Under the pieces are notes generated by a model, which was given only the letters and a program-made list of their open reading frames with translations, ran no database searches and was not told the origin of the DNA. A DNA stretch of 64,000 nucleotides from the NCBI GenBank assembly GCA_930367205.1, contig OV884012.1, positions 54,767,239 through 54,831,238 of the forward strand, in the 5' to 3' direction. Source of the stretch: Acanthosoma haemorrhoidale. Lineage: Eukaryota; Arthropoda; Insecta; Hemiptera; Acanthosomatidae. Shown in pieces: positions 31,641 through 45,200 of the stretch (the first letter of the stretch is position 1; each line of letters begins with the position of its first letter). The position numbers were made by a program, and so were the translations under genes.

Positions 31641-34600
31641 GAAATCACTCTTGATTCCTGCACACCCCGCAAAATTACCCCATTCCGTTGTCAGAAGTTG
31701 TGGCGGTGAAATCTTTGTATCGCCGTAAGTGTTCAGGTATGTCAATATTGTCATTGTCATCGAATAATGTGACAGCTGATTTAAAATGCCTCGGGGCCTA
31801 TCTCACATAGACATCACATGTATCATTGTAGGATCTGGAAGTTGAGATGTTACATTTCAATGCTTGAAACAAGTAATCTCAATCATTTCTGAAAGTGTTG
31901 AAACTCTTAAGAAAGTTCTTATCCAATGGCTTTGAGTTTATTTTATTTAGTGCACTTATGTGACTATTTTTCTTATTCCGGAGTTGTTAAAGAGTGGGCA
32001 TGGGGAATGTTCATATTTGAAATAACAGGATAAAGTCGTAAATTGGGGTTTTTCTCTCTGAGAAAGTTTTCAAGAATTTTTCATACACCAATAGGTCCAG
32101 GTTGATAGACAGTTCAAACATAAGCTGAAAGCAGATGTTGCTTCCTTTGAAATAATGTAAATGACCAATGGGAATTAAATAAGGTATCATCATTTAGCTT
32201 CTATGAATTTATTTATCAGTGTAGTCATCTTTAAATACTGCACCCATATTTTTGTAGTGGGTCCTTTCTATCTAAATTTAGAGGTAAGGCATTTTACCAG
32301 TGGTTCTTCCTGCGTTGTGTGCTTGTCAGGAAGGCCACTCTTCAGATCTCTATGGAATTTTTTTTTTCATTTTCGTCTTTAAAAACGATTACAACTCTTT
32401 CTAGGGTGATTATACCATCTTTCTTTTCCAACCAGCGTCAAAAAGTACTCAAGAAACATGCGTCACTTACGTACATTGTACCAAAACTAACTTTAGTACC
32501 CATATCCCTCCCCAAAATACCCTTTTATGGATTCTTTTGATTCTTCACTATCATGACAAATGAAAAATGTTTAATCAACAGACCAACTTTTTTTTTTTTG
32601 TAGTCTTTTTGGTACACTTGTTTCACTTGTACTATTGTATTAGTTGAATCAAAAGGAATTTGCACTAATATAAAACAACAGGTAATTCACACACCAAAAA
32701 TATAGAATTACTCTTCATTTTATATTAATCCCTAGTGTACATACCTATGATTGATGTCATCTAAACATCTCCTAAAAGGAGGAAAGAGTCTACGAGTTTG
32801 AGCGTATATTAAACGTCGATCGCATTCAATAAACTCTGCATAATAATTTCTTCGGTGATTTTTTTGCTTTTTCCTGTTGGTAGTTATTAAGGTATAGATA
32901 ATCCAGGCGTCCTTGATCCTTCAAATTTATAGAAGGCTAATACAAATGTATAGGCTAAAGTCAGGAACAAAGCCCGCTTACTGAACCAATATCAATTTAC
33001 CATTCCAAATTTGTACCAAACACTAATCTCAATTACCTGGCACGATTTTTTAAATTTAAACATTTAACCAGCTTTGAACGAATAACTGAATGCTGAACAT
33101 GTTTAAAATTTAGTAGCCTTCCTGTTTGGGGATGCCAATGTATCAACAAACCTTGTATGAGATAAAAGATTGTCGTAGGCTATCGATGTAGCGATCGGTG
33201 TATCTCATGTTCTTGATCTCCTCACGGCAGATCCTATCTGGTCTTCTCGTTGTCTGATAATCACTATCTATATAATTACGCTATTGCCTTGATCTCATTG
33301 GTCTTAGACTGTTGAAAGGTTACTTCCATTAGATTTAAATCACTCCTTTTACTTCCACTTTTAGCCGGGTGATGTTTGGTTTTTGCGGCTATGATGTATA
33401 AGATGCACGCTATTGGTTCTAATGAAGCAAAACGACGAATAAATTGAAAAAGCCCCAGGATTACCGGATAATAAACTATAGCTTTATATAAAACATTTCA
33501 TAAGTAGCAATACGTATTAGGATTACAACATATAATTACTTCTCAATGCCGTGGCGTCGTTTTAAAAAAATAGTGGCAAACTTGATAAAAACCTCTGGTA
33601 ACGGGGTTCATTAGTGAAAATCTTTTTTATTTGTTAAAGAGTCAATTTGCTTGTGACAGAGATTTCTTTACAAATAAAATGTATTTTTGACAAAAAATAA
33701 CGAGTAACTTTTTCTCCCCCCTCCCCACCAGAAGTCCCCGGGAACCTCTTGACATTTTCTGTTTACTTCCTTAAACATATTTAAATACTATTAAGTCCCT
33801 TTTTCGAAGTAAATTTACCTCGTAATAATTTAAAGAAGAAATAAAGGAAATGCTTGGCTAAATTAGTTTAGAGAGTTCCTCTACAGAATAAGCACCTGTT
33901 GATCGCTGAGGGTCACGGCCCTGTCCCCAGAATAAATAAAAACCCTCTAAGCTAAATATATAGGGTGGGATAAAGGGCCAGTGCCGCTGAGATGACTGGC
34001 TAAGGCCGGTGATGTATCGCAGTCCGTGGATTGGAGAACCGTGTACGGGGCATCATTCATAACGGCCACTAGTCCCTTCACTCATTAATTCTCGGAACTT
34101 CTGTCGCGTGTGGCTCTCCGCTCTCTTGCTGCCCAACTTTCAGTGATTTTATGAGTTTAATGATAACGTTGATCAAAGGTCTATGCTTTTTAATTAAATA
34201 ACGTAACCTGGTTGTTCTGATGATCAGTTGCCTATCCATTTTTTTCATTATTAAATCACAGCATTTTTTTTGACCAAACTATTTTATAATCGATTATGTA
34301 TAAAACCATCAAAATTTTCCAAATTCTACTTCGAATCTTCTCAGCTCTTCCTTAAAATTTCCTAAACAGTGGTGGCCTCGCCATATATTGTAAATTGAAA
34401 AGTATGTCATGGGGGTCTTGGAGCTGACCGTCATTCCTACTCATCTGTGCCTCTCTTACCCTCTCTCTGCAATTCATCACACAGCGAAACGGTCGGTCGG
34501 AAAGCTAGGTGGGGGAGCTCTGCTGCTCTGGGCCGCTTGCTTGGGGGAATTGCCTTAGAGGTGGGGAGCTCCTGGACATAATTTATAAATATATATTTTA

Positions 34601-36555
34601 TGAATATGAATTTTTCATAAGTATGGATGAATTCTCACATCCCACCAGTAATGCTGTACAAGCAAATAGAAAATTTTCAAATAATTTATCTAAAAATTAA
34701 TTATATATAAATAAGTCTACTCGTAAAATGTATTGATAAATTATATAACTGAAGACATCGTTACTTAAATTATAATTTGTAAATAGATTCGCTTGATGAT
34801 CTATAATTGTATATAATTATCTGTAATTTTAAAGGGGCTATGAAGAAAAATAAAACAAAAAAAAAGGAAAAAAACAATTAAAATTATGTTTTTCAGCATA
34901 AGAAAGCGTTCATAGAAAAGTATGAAGTTTTTATTAACAATATTCAAATATTCTATACTATATAGCTACTTAAGCATACATTTTAATCTTACTGGAAGTA
35001 TAGGATCATCAGTTAGAAATTACTTACGCATACAGTTAACTTAAATTATTTACAACAATATCTTCAACAATAATATGATCAAGAAAATAAAGCTTATTAC
35101 AATTAAATCTCTAAGTTGTAATTTAATATTTTACCTTATAATTTAATGCAGTTTACGTATTACTCATTGACCTTAACTGTCCATGAAGCAAATGTTATTT
35201 TCAATATGTAACTTTTACTTTTGAAAGTTTTCGTTCGTGACTGAACAGTAACAAGGCCAATAATGTGCTTTTTTCACACAGATATATTACCGTTTAATTC
35301 TTATTGAACATTCATTATTGACTTCCGACCTTATTTACGGCTAATACACTGTCTGGGAGTTATTCTTCATGGCTTTTCTGCAGTGTTCTTACCCCGAGAG
35401 TTCCTTCCCTCTATGCATAAGCGTCGTTCCGTCAAGGTCATTCTTTACTGTCAACTCGGCTTCTTCACAGCGCAGCCCAATCCAATCCATGTTTCTATCT
35501 CATGATTCAAATAAGGAAAAAAATATTGAAACGAACAAGTGAACCCTGTAATAAGCAGTGGGAAATATTTTTATTTGTCTCTAGAGGAGGTAATTAGATC
35601 AAATTCCAGAAATAAAAATCCTTGCTTTTCCCAAGGTCAAAGCGACACGCCCCCTTTAAGACCAACCATTCGTTCTTCACGAAGGTTACAGACACCCCCT
35701 TCTGAAGTTTCCAAACAGCAATTTAAATCACCATTTATAAATAGATGTTGAATAATTAATTAATTTAATTCTATTATTTCTTGTTTTTTTTAATTACATT
35801 CTGATTTACTTGTGTAATAGAGACCTGTTTCATCCCAGATCTATTATGCATCCACTGAAACGTTAGCACTGCAAACAAGAGTATCTTCTAGACAACATTT
35901 CGAAGGCTGATATACCTCAACAATGCTTTCTCAACAAACAAATTATTCAATTAAAAATTTTGTTCATTTATGATCCAAAACATATAAACCATTGATTCTT
36001 AACGTGAACGATTTAGCAAAATCTGAACTAAAGAGATCACTAAATATCCACTGACTAGTACAAACTCAAATAAAATATTTCTATGTGTGAAAAATTATAA
36101 ATTAAAATATAAAATATTTATAATAATAAATCAAATAATAAGTTTGGCGGAAACCTGTCCGGAACGTAAAATAAGCTGATATGTTTTCATATTAAAGGAT
36201 ATTGGCGTGAATACGTTAGTGTCAACATCAACTGTTATGCAAACACTTTTCTATTATTTAGAAAATACCATAACCAGGTTTTAAATTAATGTTTTTACAA
36301 ACCTACAGTTTATCCGTTCACGCTGGAGATTTTTATAGAATATACGGTGCTAATGGAGTGAAGTTATGTGCGGCATAAGAAAAATAATGTTTGTTTGTTT
36401 AATGTTTTTAGATGAGCGTTTAGTTTTTATGTTCCAGAAATGATGAAAGAATGTATAATTTTAAAATAATTTCCAGCCTATAATAACTTGTTGCACTATT
36501 TCAAAAATTATAAGAGATGTTTCAGTGTAACATTGAATGGTTCAGTAAGAAGCTT
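31641..36555. other. Mostly unassigned DNA
   Basis: No convincing gene. A GC-richer patch at 34380-34580 is followed by an AT-rich stretch ending AAAGGGGCTATGAAGAAAAA (about 34831-34850), the same end as the repeats at 27-29 kb, so 34380-34865 is probably a third copy of that retroposon family. Poly(T) runs occur at 32588. Confidence 0.4.
34380..34865 (+). repeat. Retroposon tail copy 3 (GGGGATATGAA family)
   Basis: It shares GTAAATAGATTC...GATCTATAAT and the end AAGGGGCTATGAAGAAA plus A-rich tail with the repeats ending at 28130 and 28905. The 5' boundary is not defined; 34380 is the start of the GC-richer portion. Confidence 0.4.
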
Positions 36556-36559
36556 AAAA

Positions 36560-37080
36560 TAAGAGACTAGCAGGTTAGGACAGAAGAAACAAAATATTTG
36601 GTGACCTCGGGAGGTGAAGTGATGTTTGATGTCCATCGTATTCTTTAGTTGCTAAAAGTTGTGAAAGAAAAGGTAGACAGCTTCAAATAGGATGGGGTAT
36701 ATACTAGCAGTGATGGTAAACTAAACCTAGATAGCTGCTGACACAAATAGTTACCATGGTATAAAAACCGAATTTATTTTTGAAAAAGAAACTTCTAAAA
36801 CACGAAAATTGTCATTTTCAAAACTCTGAATGGCTTTACTAACATACAGTTGTGACTCGTAGGCAACGTCGAGAAAGCACCACATGCCCACAAAATGCGG
36901 TTTCTCTGAGATAGATCAGGAAGGACAGGGTGAGAAATATTACTATCTGTCTCTTCATTTAACCACCTCTTGAGAATGTCAAGAAGAGGCAGCCCAGATG
37001 GGTTGGGCATGCCCAACGAATAAAATAAGAAAGATTGCGTAGAAGATCTCCGAAAGCACAATTTGATGATTCTGTAGCAG
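36560..37080 (+). pseudogene. RTE-like LINE reverse transcriptase C-terminal relic
   Basis: Plus-strand pieces, in several frames: TKYLVTSGGEVMFDV-like text near 36595 (family KTKYM-), FKTLNGFTNIQL near 36820 (family -YKTLIRPVL-YG), HKMRFL then DRSGRTG near 36890 (family MRFLR-I-G-TRRD), and NVKKRQPRWVGHAQRIK near 36975-37025 (family --RRLRW-GHV-RM). The order is right for the end of RT in RTE/Jockey-like elements. Stops and shifts are many, so it is dead. Confidence 0.5.
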
Positions 37081-37561
37081 AACCCGTACTTTCCTATCTC
37101 TGAACAGATGACTTACAAATTAACTTAGCCATCCCTAAGAACCCTTAGTCTACAAAATTACTAATATTTTTAGTTGATCTCGTAAAATCTCTAAAAAATT
37201 ACCATGAGCTATCATCATTCAATGGATTCTATAATGTATTCTATTAAAAAGTTTCTTAGAATATAACATATTAGTAATTAGTAGCTGTGGTTTGTCATTT
37301 CATTGGTTTTATAATACTTTTTATACAGATTTACAATTATACTTTTTTTTTGTCTGATAGTAAAATACAAATAGGCATACATTTTACAACCATTAATTAT
37401 TATCAGTAAATATTTAAAGACTTTACTTTATAAATATAAATGAATATTGCGTGCGATGTAATGCAGAAATAGTTTTTCCTTCTCAATGTTTAATTCACTT
37501 TTTTTTTATTCATCATTTGCATGAGATCGATCAATACTGTTGAAATCTTAAAAGTTTTTTT

Positions 37562-37610
37562 GTTTTTTTTTATATTCCTTTATTGTGCTATAATTACAAT
37601 CTGCCTAATC
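37562..37610 (-). repeat. Very short Jockey-type LINE 3' tail
   Basis: The complement of ATTCCTTTATTGTGC and ATAATTACAATCTGCC equals the last 40 or so bases of the LINE family at 46.5/59.1 kb, with a T run (poly(A) on the other strand) at its edge. An extreme 5' truncation. Confidence 0.65.
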
Positions 37611-38079
37611 TTAAAAGTAAATTCATGGAATATAATCCATTAGTATAAATTAGTGTTATTATTTTTCATGTATTTGGGACATCATATGGAACTTTTATGT
37701 CTTTAGAGGCCTTCATGGCCGAACAAAAACTGGGACCAGCGCAATTATTATATCATAATAGGGTTCCGTTGGTTCTTTTCAAAACCTGAAACCCTTATGC
37801 TTTTACCAAGTCAGTTTGTAACCATATCGTATCGTTGAAGCTAGAGCTATTTGGAAAATATTACAATCCCAAGGTGTTATATTTCAATTATTTATTAATA
37901 ATTGGTGTATAAAAGAATTCTATAAAGTATCAAACCAACTTCCTGGTCAACAATGTATAATTTGTTTTTATACTATAATTGAAAAATTTTTTTGCACCAT
38001 TGACGATAACAGTGTTTTTGTAGTGGCATGATATTTTGCATGTTAGTTCCGTTTGATGCTGACGATAAAAGTCAACTTT

Positions 38080-38280
38080 TTTTTCCACCTCCTTCACCTA
38101 CCGGGGACCTTCATCCCAAAACGGAGTTTCACCATTGCTCGTTGTGTGGCCACACAGGGTTTATTATTGCCTGTGATGCGCGTATTCCAATACAATCGAA
38201 TTGGTGCACCATTCAACGCACTTTAGTTTATTCTCTCAAACCGTCATTATTACTCAATCAAACTAACATTGGCTAAACCT
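38080..38280. repeat. Dispersed repeat fragment
   Basis: A segment including TGCGCGTATTCCAATACAA, CACCATTCAACGCACTTTA and TCTCAAACCGTC resembles 47755-47935 (GGGTATTCCGGTGCAACA, CAACGCACCC, TTAAACCGTC) and, more weakly, 6350-6500. The family is unknown. Confidence 0.4.
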
Positions 38281-40466
38281 ACTATTTAGGACTACAATAA
38301 TATTTATTTTCAACACATAAAAAGTGAAAAAATGTAACAAAAAAAACAAAACAAACAAATTATTTAGCTATTTACAATGTCTTAAAAGTATAGTTATTAT
38401 AGTTAACATAATTTGATACTCTTCATCAACTAAAACTAACTTCCGTTATATTTAAAGTTATACCTTAATATATTTACAGTAACTCCTTTTTTCTTATCGT
38501 TATCGTAGCAACAACGAAACGTCCTTTGATTCTTACACTGCGCTCGTCGTTTTACTCTTTCTCTCATGGGATGTCCCCTGATTTCCTATATAGGTGCTCA
38601 AACCGTTTTGGGACTAGCCTCATTCCATTCATCTTAAAAAAAAAACCTTGAAAACAACGCCTCACATCACCACTCGGGTTATAATAATGTTATAATTTCG
38701 GTAGTTATTTGATCTTTTTGACATTAAGACGTGGGCAAACGACTCGGGACTTGTATCATTCAATCACAGTCGGTATCGCCGGATAAGACAGTGATTTAGG
38801 ACTGGGATAGAGCGGAAAATAGACGTTATTAAGGCACAAGAAAGAAACATTCAAGGATTTAAGATTAATAGAGGCATATAGTCATGAGAAAAATCCACAA
38901 ATTTCTTTTCAACACTTGCCATAGTCTCAAAGGTGTTATTAATTTTAAGCTTCCCGTGGTCCAGGGGTCGTGGTGCTATAGCTCCATAGATAGGACACTC
39001 CTCCATAGTTTTCTATCACGTTATGTACCAAATAAACGTGATGTGATAGAACTAATAATAATAAAAAAATAAAATACCGGCATTAATGCACAGTTGGGTA
39101 TTCATCCCAAAATATGCAAATACATATACCTAGAATTACACATTAAAAAATAAAATAAAAATACCCTAAGCAGATATAGACTACTGGAAAATTGTAACAT
39201 CATATAATAAGAATATTATGAAAATCAACACTCTTTCATAAGTTAGGACTATTTAGCAACTACTCATTTGTTTATGACAGGAAATATCTAAATAATCTTG
39301 ATTTTACACTTTTAATGAAGGAGCGTGGTGAATGGAGAGGGAAGCGAGTTTAAGAAGAATATTAGAATTATGACGAAGGAATTATGAAGTATTGTAGTTT
39401 CAAGGGGTATAGGATGGATTGTCAGCAGTGGGTTTCGTTTAAAATGGATGGATTTGTTTATCTAATGAATAGTTCCAAATTTCTAATTTTTTTTTTCAAT
39501 TATTGGAAGTCAATAGCAGTTATCTTTGAACAATACTCGTGACACCTGTGAGGCTGGGCTAATAGACGCAGTAGAGAACCGAGGCAAGCCCACAAGGACC
39601 GAATGGGACAGCTGACAACAAAGACAAAGAGAGACCTTGCTCTCGGTCTGACATCAATCATCTGCCAACCGTTGGGGCCCTTACGGAAATTACTGAGGCT
39701 CCATCTTAGGTTAGCTTCTCAGTAAGTGCCAAGCAAAATAAATTATCAATTACTTTGATATATCGGCAGTTGCTGCATGCGACAATCCTTACATGCAAAC
39801 AAAAAATATTTCGATTGATTGATCTCTTATCAGCAAAACTTTCCTGGATATTGTTGTGATAAGCTAAATTTTTAATAGGCTGATGATACTCAAAACTCGT
39901 GCTGGTCAAGTAGATAGAGCTGACTTCTTGCTGTTTTCACGACAATGCAATATTTAATGAGAATTGAGCAATAACTCACTTGTATTCAGCTTGCTCTGTC
40001 GTCTTCATGAACTTTGGGTATTCTAGTTTTTAGCCACTAAAGGCTGTCGTCCAGAAACATTGAAGACTTAATTATAATATAATATTCATTCATTTATAAT
40101 ATATTATTAAACCTCTCCCAATTCATCTTCCAGCTAACATATTTTTCTATTAAGACGTAGAATGTAGACTTTTAATTGTTCAATACGTCTTCATTGTGTC
40201 ATATGAAATTTAAGTTTACTCTCTAGACCATTCACGTTCGCATTTTGGCATTACTAATCCAGAAAGCAATAATTCTCCAGTTAAGATTTTATTTTTTATC
40301 GTAATTAAAACAAGTCATCTTGACTAGTAGCCCATTAGAGAAATGCCTCGCAGTCAGAGGTGCTATTGACATTTTTCAGTGCTGTGAAATCGACAGGCAT
40401 GGTGGTGCATGGTCCAATTTCTTGCTCCACTCCCACTGAACGGACTATTGAAGCAATTTGTAGAAA
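38281..40466. other. Unassigned DNA
   Basis: No supported gene. Short frames at 38884-39072 and 39706-39909 have no recognisable motif. Confidence 0.35.
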
Positions 40467-40471
40467 GGGCT

Positions 40472-41333
40472 TGTAGCGACCGCTAACTACATAAGATAAA
40501 TCACCCTATACTCTATTGTATATATATTGTGAACAAATGTAAATAACATTACCAAAATATAAATCATTGTAAATATGTTAAACAATAAAAAATGCAGGGA
40601 GCCAATTAGTTATATGAGCTGGGACGCCAGCTGTCAGTAGCAGGTATATAGTAGACCCAACCACCGGGAGACCCTTCCAGGCTCTGCCAGGGAACAAAGG
40701 AAAGCCACATCATTAGCCCCCACAATGGCGATGCTTATTGGCTACTGGCAAGGCCAGCTGGGTATTTAAGCCGGCGATTTGGGTCCTGTATATCATTCTC
40801 CTGTCAACTACCGGCTCGTGGCTACCCTGCTTGAAACTCTGAAACCTGACTGCTTCTTTATGAAAAACCTCTGCATTTCTTTCTCTCCTCACCTCACTAC
40901 GTTATAGTCCGGCGTTGTCAGGCCCCACACCTTCCTAGTGGGAATCTCTGCCTTCGTCTCGCTAAATCTAGCATCTCTTTGGGAGAGACCTCTCCCTAGT
41001 GGACAACGGTTGTCGTGGCCCTGCAAACTTACCAAGCATTGTCTCCCGTGACAATTTAGTCTACCTCTCTCCGGTTCACACTCGCCTTTGGGATCCGGAC
41101 GGATTTCGCTTACCCTCAGATACCGAGTGTGAGGTCATTCCAAGTCTACAAAAACTACCTACCCTATACCTCTTCTCCTGAACATAGTGCACTATCGAGG
41201 CACATACCTATCAAAAAATGGAGTCAGATAGTAAAGCCGTCACGAAACGATTGTCCAGGTTATAAACTCAAACAACCCTAGCTTTATCACCAGGGCTAGG
41301 GTAACCAGGCACCCCCCTAGTGACGACCTGAGA
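40472..41333 (+). mobile_element. Solo LTR C
   Basis: An 862-bp solo LTR starting TGTAGCGACCGC, flanked by the 5-bp duplication GGGCT (40467-40471 and 41334-41338). The last bases are GAGA where LTRs A and B have ACA, so the terminal CA has mutated. AATAAAA lies near 40585 and a TATA-like TATTTAAG near 40762. It is closest to LTR B over the whole length. The Gypsy relic 200 bp to the right is on the other strand and outside the duplication, so it is not part of this element. Confidence 0.88.
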
Positions 41334-41529
41334 GGGCTCATTAAGGACGATAACTTAGTCAGGAATTGGTATAAATAGTTAACAAAACGAATAAAAACTC
41401 GGAATTTCATCATTTCAGTGTCTCCGAATTGCCTTAACTTGTTTGCCTGCAGTGTCCAAACCGTCAGAATTTAATCTAAATCCTAATTATTATAATGATT
41501 ACTACCTATTTTACATTCCTTCTTTGACA

Positions 41530-42245
41530 CCGTGAGTCCAGAATCCTCTAAGCGTTGAAGCACCTTTCTTAATTAGTTTCAGCTCACTAAAAGATTTACC
41601 TCCAATTAAATTATTATCCAATAGAGTGTCTGCCCCTCCAATCCAGATATGATACTCTTCATAGTTTTTTGAAACTTGGCGGCCCCAATGCTATACTAAA
41701 AGATAATCTGGTTAATTGAAACAATCCTTTTTGAGTTACAATGGTCACTAAAGGTCGTGATTCCTCTTCTAATGCCAATTGGAGGTATGCATTGGATAGG
41801 TCAAAAATTTGACACCCTTGCATCTTTGCGAATAATTCTTCGATCCTTGGCAGTTTATGTTGTCCACCTTGGATAAATGGATTTATTGTTAATTTATAAT
41901 CTCCACATATTCGCACACCTCCTCCTTTCTTCAATACGGGTACAATAGGAAAGCTGTACGGGCTATAATCTACAGATTTTAGAATCCCTTTGTTGACCTG
42001 ACGCTCTATTTCGAAATCCACCGCTTCCAGGAGCTATAGCTTTGAAATATCTAGGCTATATATGCATTAGAGAATAATTCTAACTTGACTTCGGCCTTAG
42101 TAAATGTTCCTAATTGATCGGAAAATACTTTGGGAAGGATACTTACAATACTTCTTTGGTGTAAATAACTGCTGAACAGTCCTATTCTCAACAATTTCGA
42201 ATCCAAGGATCTGCCTAATAGTGGGGGGGGGGGGGTTAAATCTAT
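41530..42245 (-). pseudogene. Gypsy-type polyprotein relic (RT N-terminal half)
   Basis: The minus strand from about 42235 reads PPPLLGRSLDSKLL (family P-LLGR-WL), IVSILPKVFSDQLGTFTKAE (family --L---FSD-LG---G--), SFPIVPVLKKGGGVRICGDY (family P-VPV-K--G-VR-CGDYK), LPRIEELFAKMQGCQIFDL (family LP-IE-L-A---G---FSK-DL; the catalytic D is present) and KGLFQLTRLSF. The Y-DD block is destroyed, but GLTVS-like text at about 41540 fits the following L--GL-- helix. Frameshifts separate the pieces. It belongs to the same broad group as the mag/K02A2.6-type Gypsy polyproteins and differs from the elements at 50-58 kb. Confidence 0.75.
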
Positions 42246-42249
42246 GACA

Positions 42250-45200
42250 TAAAATGTCACATCCTCAAAATGTTCACCTTTATATAAAATGTTGGTGTTA
42301 AAACAGCCTAAACGTTTATTTTTGTCTTCAAATTATGATAAAAATATTTAGACTGTGTTGTAAAGCAATTGTTTGAAGTCTTGAGTTGAAAAATGTCAAA
42401 CGAAGAAGGAGAAGAGCCCGTAACCAACTCGAAGTCTATCTCTACGTTATTTTTTTAAATTAACCTGGCAACCCACCTAAGATGAATTTACATTGACAAT
42501 ATGAAAAAGCGATTTACCGTTTGAAGAATCTTTTGCTTCAACGTAATGATCCCGTTCTGTTTTATTTCTGGACGGCTAACAGATTTTAGCAATATGCCCC
42601 ATTTTAAACATTTTAAGTACAAATTGATCTAAAATAATAAGATCTAAAATTAAGTCTAAATTCAAGGTATCTTCACAATGGAAACTTTGGGTCCAAAATG
42701 TCTTTGTTATGATAACTCCTAATTACATGTGTTCATGGGTTTTGGTCTCGTTTGCGGGAAAGACGTCTAACTACTGTCAATTTTGACCCTACTTCAGCAT
42801 CGTCAAGGAGTAAAAAAAACCTATGCTTCTAAAATCGAACCTGTTACATTAGTCATAATTATTTATAAAAATAATAGGTTACAAGTTACTTCTAGATATT
42901 AGATGTTGCTATCCCTCCTGAAACTTGATAGTGTATCAGTTACTTTGATTACAGTAATCGATATGATCACTTTTTATTGACTGCTACAGATAAATCCCGG
43001 ATGTGATAGAAAGTACACATGGTCAAGGGCATATATTACTTGCTTATGATTCTTGGAGCAGAAATTAGATACAACTCTCAATGCCGCCTGTTAGTGGCTG
43101 ACATTCTAACTCACTGTATAATTTAGAGAGAATTTTGATGATTATAATTTCTTTGACATGTCCCAAATGATAAGAGAATTTCTTCCTTACCAATAGTTAA
43201 ATTTTATCGAACAAAGCATAAATATAAACGCTCACCCAGAAAAGGTGAACGTTAGATGGTGGTCGTAGGAAGTTTATCAAACCAAAAAATATTATTTCTG
43301 CACAAGACTTTTCAATCGTGTAGCATGTAAACCACAGCTGTAACAAGTAAATAACACGCGATAAATATGTACCATATATGATACATACCTTTGATCTTGA
43401 GATAATTTTGTTTAGATCACTGATTTATATAAAGAGATAAATTGATTAGGTAGAATGGTACATAAAGATAAAACTATTAGAATCAGTTTAAGGGCCTATC
43501 TCGAAATTTTCAAATTCATTACCAGAAAAACCTATGAAAGTTGTTGATTTACTAAAAGTGCACAAATCCCAAAGCTCGGTATATTGTATACAAAAGTAAT
43601 GATAAATTATTAGCTAATATGCCAAATTTCGTGGTAACAAACAAATAAATAATAATTATTAAATTTGATGGATACATAATTTACTCCAATATCAATACAC
43701 ACAAAATTCAAAATTGAAAGATGGATGCCATCGCTGTGGCATTGAGAAGGTTAGGTTTATCACGAAGGATTGGAAACAGTGTAATTTCGGCTGTTTTCTT
43801 AAATTATTTGGGACTGAAAGAGTCTAGTTTTATTTAATTAGTTTGCATTCTTACACTTGTGTATGTATTTACATTATTAATTACGATTTAAAAATAACCC
43901 AAGCGTAATCACTCCTAAAATAAAATAATTAAACTTTTGTAATCAATTCTGCAAAAGCCTACGTCAGTAACCATAAATTATCTCATTAAAACCACTTATA
44001 CTTAACTTTCATTTTGTAAAAGCAGTTTTTTCCCGTAAGCTTTCTCTCACGTCGTTCTGTTTCTGGGAATTACGAGGTGCGTCACAAGACCATTTGATCG
44101 TAAACGGGTCATCCTCCACTCAAGGCTTGCTTCACCCTCTGCGCGGTTGCTCCTCCGATTCCGTTCCCTAACGGAGTGACTCTCAGCCCAGACTGGTCTT
44201 TTCCCTCGTCTGCTGCTGCCTAGGTCACATCTCCATGTCTCACGTGTATTCCTAGTGAGCTTCATCTACGTCTAGTAACAACCTCTCTCACACCGTAATC
44301 TCAAGGTTTCATCCCAAGGGAGAGGCTCTACTTAAAACTATGTTTGGCTTGATCCGTTCTAAGATAGGGGCTTTAAATATAATCTGAACAATCTGAAATA
44401 TTGAAGATACAAACTCTTGTGCTAAGAATATTTTAATAAATATAAATTGTATCGTTTATTTATTTTAGTATCTTGTATACTAATAGAATGTATGTAAAAT
44501 CATAAAAGTGTAAAAAGTCAGCCAACTGCTTTGCCTTACATTCTAAAGATCACTTATTTTTCTGTTCCAAAGATATCTATGATTTAGTGAAATGATGTTT
44601 CACAAAAATAAAGTATCAGAAAATAACGTTTTTGGAGGCAAAAATATTAGTTTTAATAGTAACTAATAATAGTTTAATAGCCGTAATGTAATAGGTTTTT
44701 TGGCAATATTTTAGCCGTTGTAGCAATAAAGGTCGCCTATTCAAGTGGTATTCAACGTTTTTTGCCCCATCAATCATGTGACCAGTTACCATGTACAGGT
44801 ATCATCCCTTTCTGAGTAACTCTAAATAATTGTTCCTTTGACATTTTTGAATTTCAGGTAACACAAAAAAGAAGGACCTTGAATCATAGTTAAATTCAAC
44901 GAGCCAAATATCACTCAAAAAAGCGTATTCATAACCTTTTTAATAAAATGCTAAAAAGGAACTGTAACGTAGGTAGGAAGGTAGTTTAAAAACGACTTTG
45001 CTAAAAGCCAAAATTGGCAAAGGTAAAAATCAGAAAACCTCTTAATGGCTATGAGCTATAGCTAGTTTGTCCTTAGCTGGTACATAAATTTTGTTTTATT
45101 TTTCTTAACTATTATTATTATTTCATTTTTTAGAATTGGTTATTTTATTTCACTTTTCACTCGCTGTTTTCGATCAACTTCCATGAAAATCAAATCACTC

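Noticed and set aside
40472..42245. Solo LTR C and the Gypsy RT relic as one element
   Set aside because: The RT relic is on the other strand and lies outside the LTR's perfect 5-bp duplication.
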